This document shows, in pieces, positions 27,595-35,847 of a stretch of 64,000 nt of DNA. Origin of the DNA: CAYNJG01 sp964397295 (GTDB taxonomy: Bacteria > Planctomycetota > Planctomycetia > Pirellulales > Pirellulaceae). Position numbers and translations under genes: made by a program. The DNA is taken from contig CAYNJG010000007.1 in the NCBI GenBank assembly GCA_964397295.1, positions 6,328-70,327 of the forward strand. Direction: 5' to 3'. Position 1 is the stretch's first letter. Every line of letters begins with the position of its first letter. The notes below the pieces were generated by a model. It worked only from the letters and a program-made list of their open reading frames with translations. It was not told the origin of the DNA and ran no database searches.

Positions 27595-28949
27595 GCTTGA
27601 ATCCGAATTCAGAACGAACACTAGAAGAGTGGTATTCACAGTTTCATGATGACCATGATTCTCTTAAAAAAGATCTGACGGAACGAGAACTCGAACACCC
27701 GTCCAAAGCACAAGGCAAATCATTGGATGTTGCGTACGCCCAATTCTTGCAGCAACACGACGACCTAAAAGACGATTTCTTTTCGAGCCTTCCAACTAAG
27801 CCTGCTTCGACGCCATGGTCTGCCGCAAACTTTCCGATATCCACAAGAACGTTTCAATTGGCCGTCTGCCTACTTGTGATTGTCAGTGCATTTTCGATTC
27901 CATCATTGTTGCTGAGACCAGCCTACGCGCTCGACGATGTATTTAGTCGAGTCAACAATGCACGCAGCCTTATCATTTCCGGCTACAGCCTTTCATGGAA
28001 CAAGAGAATTCCCATCGAATTCTATGCAAAATCACCGCATTCTTTCTGGACAACGATATACAAAACAACGCGTGTGAAGGACAAGGTTTTTGTGGAGACG
28101 GGATACCGAGCTAGCGATGGTTATGTGCTGCATCAAGGCTCGAACAGCCCACCAGATTCGGCGAGAATCAGTACCTTTGCTCGCCGTGATTCCCTTGTCT
28201 GGTCGAACATAGAGATGCTAGATCGACTTTCGAAAACCGTTGACGACGAAATGTTTTTCTCGTCTACCGAAGGTTTCGACCTTGTAGGACAAGAGACTTT
28301 CGAAGGCATTCATTGTGACGTCTTCGAACGAATCGCTGGGAAGAAGCGGCAAGTCCTTTACGTGGCCCCTCAACTCAAAGCACCCGTGGGAGCGGCCAGC
28401 TACCCATTGGATAGCGAAACTCCGCTGTGGGTGATTGATCGCATCGTCCTCAATCCACAGGAGATACCCGACCACGCTCAGATACAGGCGCCGAATATGC
28501 CTGTCGAAGATTTGCCCACGGCGCAAAGTCGCTTCAGCGATGGCAACACTACCAGAATTCAGATCCCGTTCGCATTGCATTTAGGCGATTCCACACTCGT
28601 CTGTTGGGCAGACCCACATAACACCGTTGTGAAGCCGATTGACTTCGAATTGGCGTCAACGACGGGCGACCAAGTACCAGCCTCTATTCACGATTTAGGA
28701 CAAACCAACGATGGCGAGACGACTTGGAACTGGGTTCAGCTCGTTCCATCGGATCCTCCACGAAGCTCGCTGTCGGTCAAAGTAACACAACAATTTAGTC
28801 GAACGATCGTTCCCATCGAGCTCGAAGCCGACGCCATTATCAACGCGGTTATTAGCCTGTCATCCTACGACGATCTTTCCAATAGAAACAGAATTCTTGA
28901 GAGTATCGGCATCACGAGAAATCACGACGAACTCACACCCCAGATTTAA
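27591..28949 (+). CDS. Membrane protein coupled to the sigma factor (probable anti-sigma or sensor)
   Basis: 452 residues. The ~85-residue N-terminal cytoplasmic part carries two similar short motifs, WYSQFHDDHDSLKKDL and YAQFLQQHDDLKDDFF. One membrane segment follows (about 86-107, FQLAVCLLVIVSAFSIPSLL). The long periplasmic region (about 110-452) has a section resembling LolA/LppX-fold proteins that follow ECF sigma genes in planctomycetes (DLVGQETFEGIHCDVFERI). It overlaps the sigma gene by four bases. No ZAS zinc motif (HxxxCxxC) is visible, so if it is an anti-sigma factor it is not of the classical type. Confidence 0.8.
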   Translation: MSLNPNSERTLEEWYSQFHDDHDSLKKDLTERELEHPSKAQGKSLDVAYAQFLQQHDDLKDDFFSSLPTKPASTPWSAANFPISTRTFQLAVCLLVIVSAFSIPSLLLRPAYALDDVFSRVNNARSLIISGYSLSWNKRIPIEFYAKSPHSFWTTIYKTTRVKDKVFVETGYRASDGYVLHQGSNSPPDSARISTFARRDSLVWSNIEMLDRLSKTVDDEMFFSSTEGFDLVGQETFEGIHCDVFERIAGKKRQVLYVAPQLKAPVGAASYPLDSETPLWVIDRIVLNPQEIPDHAQIQAPNMPVEDLPTAQSRFSDGNTTRIQIPFALHLGDSTLVCWADPHNTVVKPIDFELASTTGDQVPASIHDLGQTNDGETTWNWVQLVPSDPPRSSLSVKVTQQFSRTIVPIELEADAIINAVISLSSYDDLSNRNRILESIGITRNHDELTPQI

Positions 28950-28974
28950 AGCTGGACCGTTGCCGACGAACGAC

Positions 28975-30444
28975 TCAATCACTCTCAGCAAAAGCATACA
29001 GTCGGCTGTGCGTTCGCACGTAGAGTGTGCCATCGACGATCGCGGGAGTCGCATACGTTCTCTCTCCCATCGGGTTCACGGCAAGAATCTTTGGTTTCTC
29101 ACCAAGACTCAGAACTGATATCGTGCCGTCGCCAGCCGTCGAAAACAACTTGGCGTCCGCAATGATGGGAGAAGCGTAATGCGTTCCTTTTCCCTTGGTT
29201 CGCACTTTCGAAACACGCTTGCCCTGCTCAACGTTCACGCACGACAGTACGCCGCCGTTCTTGATCAGATACACAATCCCATCATGGTAGATGGGCGACG
29301 GCACTTCGGGGATCCCTTGCTTTTCGAGTGTCCGAACATCCTTAAGATCAACGACGCCTTTGCTATCGATCGGAATGGCGAGAAGCCCGTGATTCTGATA
29401 GCCCGACCGCCATTTTTCGATGTCGTCCAACTTTGATTTCCATTCGTCTGCGTCCAATTCACCATCACGGTTCTTGTCAGCCGAGCGAAAACTAAGTGGT
29501 GCCCCGTTATGTGGAGCTTCGGCACCGTCCGGTCGATGAAAAATCCAAAGGCTAGGGAATTCGCCTTTGCTTACCAGTTTGTTGTTGTCTTCATCGTTGT
29601 CGGCAACAAGCTCGTCGAAAGCTGGAAACGTCGGCCGCAGTGCTGGTTCTCCCATTTTGTTCCAAGCAGCCACGATCACTTCATCACCAGCTACCACAGG
29701 TGTGCTCGTTGCCGTGGTTGCGCACTTGGTTGCCCAAATCTGTTCGCCACTTTCGATATCGAATGCTTGAACTGATCGCGCCGTATGCATGATCAACTTG
29801 CCGTCGACCGCAATGGGACAGGCCGTACAAGCGAGTTCGGGTTTAAACGGTTCATCTTGCTCGATTTTCCAGATCTGCTCGCCGTTTTCTTTGTTAACTG
29901 CGAGCAAAAAGTGATCCACTTTGTTGCCGCGATACAGGATGACTTTGTCACCAAAGATTGCAGGCGAAGTCGCATTACCTGCGTACGATTCCGTGAGCGG
30001 CAGTTTCTTGTCCCACAGCTTTTCGCCATCCATGTCGAAACAAATCAAACCGTACGATCCGAAGTAAGCAACGACGCGTTCTCCGTCCGATGCCGGTGAG
30101 CTACTTGCGGGGTTGAAGGACGGGTGTCCTTTCTCAACCTTTTCAATCGGCACATCGCGTTGCCATCGCACAATACCGTCCGCTTTCGAAAGACAAACGA
30201 CCGCCAACTTTTTGTCGTCCGCTTCGAAAGTCGTCAAGAAAATCGAATCGCCCACAATGCACGGCGACGAATGGCCTGAAGCGAGCGGCACGCTCCACAA
30301 CTCGTTTTTACCCGGCCCGAATTCCGTGGGAACTTTACCGGTCGCAATTCCCGAGCTGTTTTCGCCGCGAAACTGCGGCCAATCCGCAAAGGAAGGCGAG
30401 GTCAACGTAATCAAAGTCAGGCAACAAAGCGTTGTCAATCTCAT
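28975..30444 (-). CDS. Exported PQQ-like beta-propeller protein with EF-hand insert
   Basis: 489 residues. A signal peptide ends near residue 20 (TSPSFA) and leads into the family opening DWPQFRGENSSGIA. Repeated propeller blades carry PQQ-enzyme-like strands (GEQIWKIEQDE, GEQIWATKCA). Between blades, near residues 280-335, are two calcium-binding loops: a variant DEDNNKLVSKGE and a canonical DKNRDGELDADE. Such proteins are abundant in planctomycetes and rarely characterised; no PQQ catalytic residues can be assigned. It converges with the sigma-linked gene. Confidence 0.87.
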   Translation of the reverse strand: MRLTTLCCLTLITLTSPSFADWPQFRGENSSGIATGKVPTEFGPGKNELWSVPLASGHSSPCIVGDSIFLTTFEADDKKLAVVCLSKADGIVRWQRDVPIEKVEKGHPSFNPASSSPASDGERVVAYFGSYGLICFDMDGEKLWDKKLPLTESYAGNATSPAIFGDKVILYRGNKVDHFLLAVNKENGEQIWKIEQDEPFKPELACTACPIAVDGKLIMHTARSVQAFDIESGEQIWATKCATTATSTPVVAGDEVIVAAWNKMGEPALRPTFPAFDELVADNDEDNNKLVSKGEFPSLWIFHRPDGAEAPHNGAPLSFRSADKNRDGELDADEWKSKLDDIEKWRSGYQNHGLLAIPIDSKGVVDLKDVRTLEKQGIPEVPSPIYHDGIVYLIKNGGVLSCVNVEQGKRVSKVRTKGKGTHYASPIIADAKLFSTAGDGTISVLSLGEKPKILAVNPMGERTYATPAIVDGTLYVRTHSRLYAFAESD

Positions 30445-30516
30445 CGTACATCTTGCTTGGTAAGTGGCATGGTTTGGCTCATACTATATCGCCAACCAAA
30501 CAACAGAGCACTCGCA

Positions 30517-31248
30517 ATGCGAAACCAACGACGAACTGATACACAACGCAAACTAGCGTTGCTCTTATTCCTTTTGGCTCCGGCAACAGCCGAAGCGCAA
30601 CTTTTCGGCACGGAGCGAAATCTCGGCCAGCCACTTTCACAACGCCCACAGGCAGGCCGAATTGAACAAGCAACGGAAGAGGCCGGTCAAGTCCAGGGCG
30701 ACGAAAGATTCCTGCGCGACAATCGCCGTGGTGGTGACTTCGTTGGCTCTGATCGATTTGAGCAACGGACTTTTGTCGGTAACCAACAAGGAACGACCAA
30801 TGGCCCCGTCGTGCCGTCAACGACTGGTGTTCGTCCCAACTTCGATCGAAGTCAACAGATCAACCAGACTCTGCAGAGGCCTGCGCAAAACCAGCCGTAT
30901 CACCCTCGACTAGAACTTGGCTTTGGAACGGGAATCGCTGGCGTTCAGTTTCCTGGCGAGTTGAAACGCGAGCTTGAGAACCCGGACTACTTTGCCAGTT
31001 CGAACCGCTACGAGGTGTTGGTGGAAGGACGCCAGGCCACGCTCCGCGGTGTGGTTGCCGACGCAAGGCAGCGCGATTTGGCTGAACTCTTGGTGTCATT
31101 CGAGCCGGGAATCGCTGCGGTGAAAAACGAGCTCCGGATTGCCAATTCGAATTCACCGGTTCGGTATGAATTACTTCCGGAATCGGATCTGCAAACGGAT
31201 TCTGCTCTCGAACCGCCTCCGCCGCCCGTTCCCGCGGTGACTGAATAG
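30517..31248 (+). CDS. Exported BON-domain protein
   Basis: 243 residues from the ATG at 30517; an upstream in-frame ATG at 30457 would add 20 residues in front of the signal peptide. A basic region and hydrophobic signal (LALLLFLLAPATAEA) lead to a Gln/Asn/Arg-rich low-complexity section (about 30-140). A BON domain follows (YEVLVEGRQATLRGVVADA, then LVSFEPGIAAVKNEL) at about residues 165-205, with a proline-rich tail. BON domains occur in periplasmic or secretin-linked proteins and may bind membranes. Its last 389 bases are antisense to the lipoprotein gene, which also reads open there. Confidence 0.75.
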   Translation: MRNQRRTDTQRKLALLLFLLAPATAEAQLFGTERNLGQPLSQRPQAGRIEQATEEAGQVQGDERFLRDNRRGGDFVGSDRFEQRTFVGNQQGTTNGPVVPSTTGVRPNFDRSQQINQTLQRPAQNQPYHPRLELGFGTGIAGVQFPGELKRELENPDYFASSNRYEVLVEGRQATLRGVVADARQRDLAELLVSFEPGIAAVKNELRIANSNSPVRYELLPESDLQTDSALEPPPPPVPAVTE

Positions 31249-32020
31249 TTGAAGCACCCAGCCCGTCTGGTGCAATGCCGTTTGATGTTGCGTATTCGTT
31301 GCGTGTGTTCGAGTTAGCTGCTTCGCTTGAGCTAGTAGCTAAGTCATTTGGCACGTCGGACCGGAGGTCTTGCGCCCTGCCGCTTCCGAACAAACGCCGT
31401 TGAAAGCTGGGTGGCAGATCAATCGATGAACTCTCTATCGAATCATCATCTTCCGGTTGTAGCAAACCTTCGTGTGATGCCAGCTGAACTTTCGAGTTTC
31501 GTTCGTTCTCCAGTGGAGTAGTTGTCTCGAGCCCAGGCAACAACATGCGAGCAGGCTTCGACATCGCCGTGCCGCCCTCACGCCCGTCAAACCGAGCGAC
31601 CAAACTGAGCGTACGACTTTCGCCACCCACTTTGTCCCATGGAATCCAAACGCTGTAAGAATTGCCCAAGCTCGTTTTGCTGTGATGTGTCTGCAACTGG
31701 TCCGGGGTGAAAACAAATTTCCGCAGCGGCGCAACCATTCCCGGCGAGTCGATGGCTCCGTCGAATGCGTAGACAACCAATTGGCCGTCGACCTGCACAG
31801 GATCAGGCTTTCCGTTTTCGTAGAAATAGAGCCGTCCACCGAAGCCACGTACTCCAGGCTTACCCGGTTGATGCAGTACGGTGTCCGTCCAAATCGGAAG
31901 AACCTCCGACGGCAACTCTGCAACACGATCGGAATCGAACCAACGATCGCGGACTTCTAAGTTTTTGCAGCCCAATTGCGCGACGATAAACAGCATCAAT
32001 AAAGTTAGTTTTCTCATCAC
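30860..32020 (-). CDS. Lipoprotein downstream of the secretin gene
   Basis: 386 residues. A short signal with a near-consensus lipobox (VAQLGC, Cys18) precedes a folded region (about 25-170: VRGFGGRLYFYENGKP, then RTLSLVARFDGREGG). The second half is low complexity, rich in Ser, Asn, Pro, Arg and Gln. The start overlaps the secretin stop by four bases (ATGA), so the two are co-expressed; a pilotin-like or secretin-associated role is possible but is inference. The final ~129 codons lie antisense to the BON gene and may be an extension after loss of an earlier stop. Confidence 0.75.
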   Translation of the reverse strand: MMRKLTLLMLFIVAQLGCKNLEVRDRWFDSDRVAELPSEVLPIWTDTVLHQPGKPGVRGFGGRLYFYENGKPDPVQVDGQLVVYAFDGAIDSPGMVAPLRKFVFTPDQLQTHHSKTSLGNSYSVWIPWDKVGGESRTLSLVARFDGREGGTAMSKPARMLLPGLETTTPLENERNSKVQLASHEGLLQPEDDDSIESSSIDLPPSFQRRLFGSGRAQDLRSDVPNDLATSSSEAANSNTRNEYATSNGIAPDGLGASTIQSPRERAAEAVREQNPFADPIPEVIHTEPVNSNWQSGARFSPQRFPARMTPRVQPNRAALRRQPHRGAWPGVLPPTPRSGSNWQSSPGSQARVSTRQETERQRFPFQSQVLVEGDTAGFAQASAESG

Positions 32021-35000
32021 GGACCACCAATCGGAATTCGATTCACTGGACCGTTCAACATTACTTCGCTCGATGGCCCCAAAACTTGCGGTTCAGCGTA
32101 GGGCTCCGGCGGCACCAACGGTTCGATCTCGCCCGTCGGATTCAAATCCGGATAGACGACCTCGGGCGATCCAACTTCAACATTGTCATAGCTGGGCTCT
32201 GGGTAGTAGCCCATGTCGTCCATCAACGAGAAAACATCGCGAGCACACCAGCTCATGCGAGCCATCTCGAGCTGACGAATGCGCTCGTTGTCTTCCGACG
32301 TTCGAATCACATGCGGTGTCAGAATAATAAGCAGCTCCGTCCGGGCTTTCATATGACTATCAAAACGGAACAGGTGTTCGACAATCGGAATATCTCCAAG
32401 AAACGGTACGCTTCGGTGCACGTACTGCCCTTCGTCAGTGATGAGTCCTCCCAACACGATTGTCTCACCGTCCGTGGCACTCACCGTCGCTTGGGCCGTC
32501 GTTGTATTTACGCGCGGAGAGCGAATCACCGTGCCGTCTACCGATACAGCAACTGGAATTCCGTCTTGCTCGGGACCGAGCGAAGATTTTTCAGCATCGA
32601 TCTCCATAACGACCGTACCGTCCGGGCTTACTCTCGGAGTTACGCCCAAAATCAAGCCAACGTTTTCAAGCGCCACGCTGTTCGATTGCCCGTTTTGATT
32701 GACGGTCGAACCAATGATTCGCGGTACTCGCTGTCCAACTTGAATGAAGGCCGGTTGATTATCAAGCGTTCGAATCTGCGGGCGACTCAGAACATCAACG
32801 CGTCTCGATTCTCGAAGAGCTCGCAACAATACGTTTACGTTTCTGCTGCTCGCTGAAAGAACAAGCCCACCAAAACCAAGCTGATCGTTGGTCCGGCCAA
32901 CGGCGAAATTGGAGATACCTTGTCCACCGATGTCTGCGGAGTTCGCGAGCGCGTTCGAGCTACCGCTGTTTCCCAGTGGCTGTGTGCTGTTGAATGCAAA
33001 GCCCGGAATATTTGTCGCGGCTTGAACAAGATCTTGCGTTGTTGAAATGATGCCAGCAGCTGTCGACGTTTGTTCAGTAACCGACGTTGTGAGCAGGTCA
33101 CCCAACAAACTGCGGTCGAACAAAACGGAGTCTTGCAAGCCAAGCTCGACGCCAAACTCATCCGCGTTGTTCAAGGCCACCTCTGCGATCAAAACTTGGA
33201 TCATTACCTGCGGCGGTGACTCATCCAGTCGTTCGATCAGTTCCTTGATTTCCTCGAAATATCGCGGCGTTGCAGCCAAAATTAGCTTGTTCGCGATAGG
33301 TTCCGGTACAACAACGACCTCGCGTTCAATTTCGTTAAACGGATTCGACTGACCAGGTATTGCCGTGTCCAGTTGACGCCGATTAAGCAGGTACTGGTTG
33401 ACGGCATTCGCAACATCGATCGCAGGTGAGTTTTTCAAACGGTAGACCGTAGTCTTGCGCTGCATCGATGTACTTTGATCGAGCTTCGCCAACAATGCCT
33501 CAACGATTCGCAGGTCACCTTCCGAGCCCGTTGCGATAATGCTGTTGCTACGAACATCGACCGAAAATCGTAGCGGCGACATGCCAGCTTCGCCCGATGC
33601 ACTTAACTGCGGTCCCGCTCCAGCACCGCCAGCAGCTTGTGATGGAATCAACGATCGCAATGTCTGAATCAGGGCAGCAGCGTCGCCGTTGACGATGCGA
33701 AAGACCTTTATCTTTGCGGAACCAACCGGCGTATCGAGTTGCTTGATCAACTCGGCGATGAGTTCCAAGTTTTCGACGGGGCTAGTCACGATTAGCGTGT
33801 TATTGCGAGCGTTCGGTGTGATCTGGACGTTCTGCAACGTTCCGGATCGCAAAATCCGTTGTCCTTCCGCGTCGAAGGTTTGCAGTTCGAGTGCAGCCGA
33901 ACGATCCCCGTCGCCAGCGGCGGCTTGGATAGCTTGCTGCAAAGTCTCCGCAACGTCCGTAGCAAGTGAGCTTTCGATTTGGAAGACGCGAGCACGATTG
34001 ACCGCTTCGCCTTCGGGGCGATCGATGTCTGCGATAAGCTTTCGAATCTCTTCAAGGTCGCGCGGTGCGGCGTACACGATCAGCGAATTAGTTCTCGGAT
34101 CGGTCGCGATCTGAACTCTTGGTCCAAGCCCACCTCGATTGTCAAAAAACGATTGCAACGTCTGTTGAGCAGCAGCCGCCGACGCATGCTTCAAACGGTG
34201 CACTTCGGATTGAGACTCGGGAGCGACAGGTCTATCAAGCTGCTTGATCAGCTCTTCCGTCGCAACAACCGCATCGCCCCAACCGATGATCAAGATCGAA
34301 TTGGGTTTCACCAATGGCAAAACCGAAACTCGGCCCTGACGTCCTCCGACCAGATCTTCGCTAACTTGTTCTAGTACTTCCGAAATCGCTTCGCTCTGCC
34401 CGTGCTGCAATGGATAAACGCGAATTTCCGGCTGCGTATCTTTGCTGATTCGCTCGAGCTGTTTGATGATGTCTGCAAGCTGATCGAGATCCTGATCCGT
34501 CCCGCGCAAAATGATTACGTCAAGATCCGGCAGTGACTCAACATCGACGCCCTCAAATTGTCGTACGGGTCCGACGTCGTCTCCCGCGACAGGAATCGGA
34601 GCAACTTGTCCTGGCTGCGCTGCAGGCTGGCTTGCAGTATTGCTGTTGGCGTCCTGGAATAGGAACCGCGCCAATTCGATGCCACTTCCGTTGGTTTCTT
34701 CGGTTGCAGGGAACCGACGCACGTTCGGATTTCGAGCCTGAATGTGAACCGACGTTCGACTTCGACTCTGAACTGATCCGCTATCGAGCACATCTCGAAA
34801 TCGACTGTGGTTGTCACGACGTAGCTTGAAGACTTTTGCTTTCCGTCCCGAGCGATCGGGTCGCGTCAACAAATCAACCAAAGCAACCATCTGCGATGCG
34901 GCAGCACCCGCCCCGCCAATCAGCACTCCATTGCGAGTTCGATCGAATTCGATTTCTACTCGAGCCGGAAACTTGCCGTCGGTTTGCAGCACGTAAATTT

Positions 35001-35685
35001 GCCGTCCCTGGACAGACTGGATACTTAGTTTCGTGTTGAAGATCGCAAGCAGTTGCTCGTGAATGCGATTCAGTTGGCCATCCGGCACGCGGATGAATCG
35101 AGAATGAAGGTCGCTTGCTTGTACCGGCGTGGGAGATTGAACGGCTTGGCCGCTGTCGCGAAACGCGATTGGACTTGCAGGCGGTTGCGTGTGGAGCGTG
35201 CCCGTATAAGCTGCGGCAAGTTCCGCGATCTTCGAATGCGCTTCGTCGCTACCAGATATGAATACGTTTTCGCTGTTCGGATCGCTGCTGACTCGGACGG
35301 ACTCGCCGAATTTCGATTTCAATTCTTCGACGAACGAAGTATGCACTCTCGCTGGCAACTTGTAAGACTCCATTCGCTTCGTCGCTGTTGTATTGCGTGG
35401 GCGAACGGGTTGATCGACTTCTACGACCAACTTCTTAGCTATGCGATGAACGTAACTCGGCCCCGAAAGTAGTAACCGATTCTGTTCTCGATCAATGACC
35501 AGCTGCACATTCGAGTTGGAGTCGACCTCCGGCAACAGTGGTCGCAATAACTTCGCGATCTCGTCACAAGACTTGTGCTTACAATGATACGGAACCAGCG
35601 TGAGCGCCCCATCTTGTGCATCACACAACGACATCGAGCTGAAAGCCAGCGCGGCAATTCCAATGCATCGAACGATATGATTCAT
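32017..35685 (-). CDS. gspD: Secretin (GspD/PilQ family) with many N domains and a pore domain
   Basis: 1222 residues from the ATG at 35685, which follows GGTGGG; a reading from 35736 would add 17 residues before the signal peptide. After the signal (about 1-23) come roughly ten N0/N1-type modules, recognised by repeated NSLIVYA/NTLIVTS strands and helices ending QLD. The pore domain covers about residues 830-1115: PPQVMIQVLIAEVALN, VLSRPQIRTLDNQPA, and the signature GLITDE...VPFLGDIPIVEHLF. It forms the outer-membrane channel. It is encoded about 16 kb from the rest of the T2SS genes and followed by a lipoprotein gene. Confidence 0.94.
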   Translation of the reverse strand: MNHIVRCIGIAALAFSSMSLCDAQDGALTLVPYHCKHKSCDEIAKLLRPLLPEVDSNSNVQLVIDREQNRLLLSGPSYVHRIAKKLVVEVDQPVRPRNTTATKRMESYKLPARVHTSFVEELKSKFGESVRVSSDPNSENVFISGSDEAHSKIAELAAAYTGTLHTQPPASPIAFRDSGQAVQSPTPVQASDLHSRFIRVPDGQLNRIHEQLLAIFNTKLSIQSVQGRQIYVLQTDGKFPARVEIEFDRTRNGVLIGGAGAAASQMVALVDLLTRPDRSGRKAKVFKLRRDNHSRFRDVLDSGSVQSRSRTSVHIQARNPNVRRFPATEETNGSGIELARFLFQDANSNTASQPAAQPGQVAPIPVAGDDVGPVRQFEGVDVESLPDLDVIILRGTDQDLDQLADIIKQLERISKDTQPEIRVYPLQHGQSEAISEVLEQVSEDLVGGRQGRVSVLPLVKPNSILIIGWGDAVVATEELIKQLDRPVAPESQSEVHRLKHASAAAAQQTLQSFFDNRGGLGPRVQIATDPRTNSLIVYAAPRDLEEIRKLIADIDRPEGEAVNRARVFQIESSLATDVAETLQQAIQAAAGDGDRSAALELQTFDAEGQRILRSGTLQNVQITPNARNNTLIVTSPVENLELIAELIKQLDTPVGSAKIKVFRIVNGDAAALIQTLRSLIPSQAAGGAGAGPQLSASGEAGMSPLRFSVDVRSNSIIATGSEGDLRIVEALLAKLDQSTSMQRKTTVYRLKNSPAIDVANAVNQYLLNRRQLDTAIPGQSNPFNEIEREVVVVPEPIANKLILAATPRYFEEIKELIERLDESPPQVMIQVLIAEVALNNADEFGVELGLQDSVLFDRSLLGDLLTTSVTEQTSTAAGIISTTQDLVQAATNIPGFAFNSTQPLGNSGSSNALANSADIGGQGISNFAVGRTNDQLGFGGLVLSASSRNVNVLLRALRESRRVDVLSRPQIRTLDNQPAFIQVGQRVPRIIGSTVNQNGQSNSVALENVGLILGVTPRVSPDGTVVMEIDAEKSSLGPEQDGIPVAVSVDGTVIRSPRVNTTTAQATVSATDGETIVLGGLITDEGQYVHRSVPFLGDIPIVEHLFRFDSHMKARTELLIILTPHVIRTSEDNERIRQLEMARMSWCARDVFSLMDDMGYYPEPSYDNVEVGSPEVVYPDLNPTGEIEPLVPPEPYAEPQVLGPSSEVMLNGPVNRIPIGGP

Positions 35686-35847
35686 GTGCCCACCCTGGTC
35701 TAAGCTTCGGCTCAGACGAAATAGCTGTGCGCGCACTCCGACCGCGCGAGCACAGGTACTAAAAGAATCGGCTTGGGCTGACTTTGTGTTTAAGAAATCC
35801 GGATTAGGCGAGATTTTTCACTATCAATCGCTAGCACATCTTAAGAA

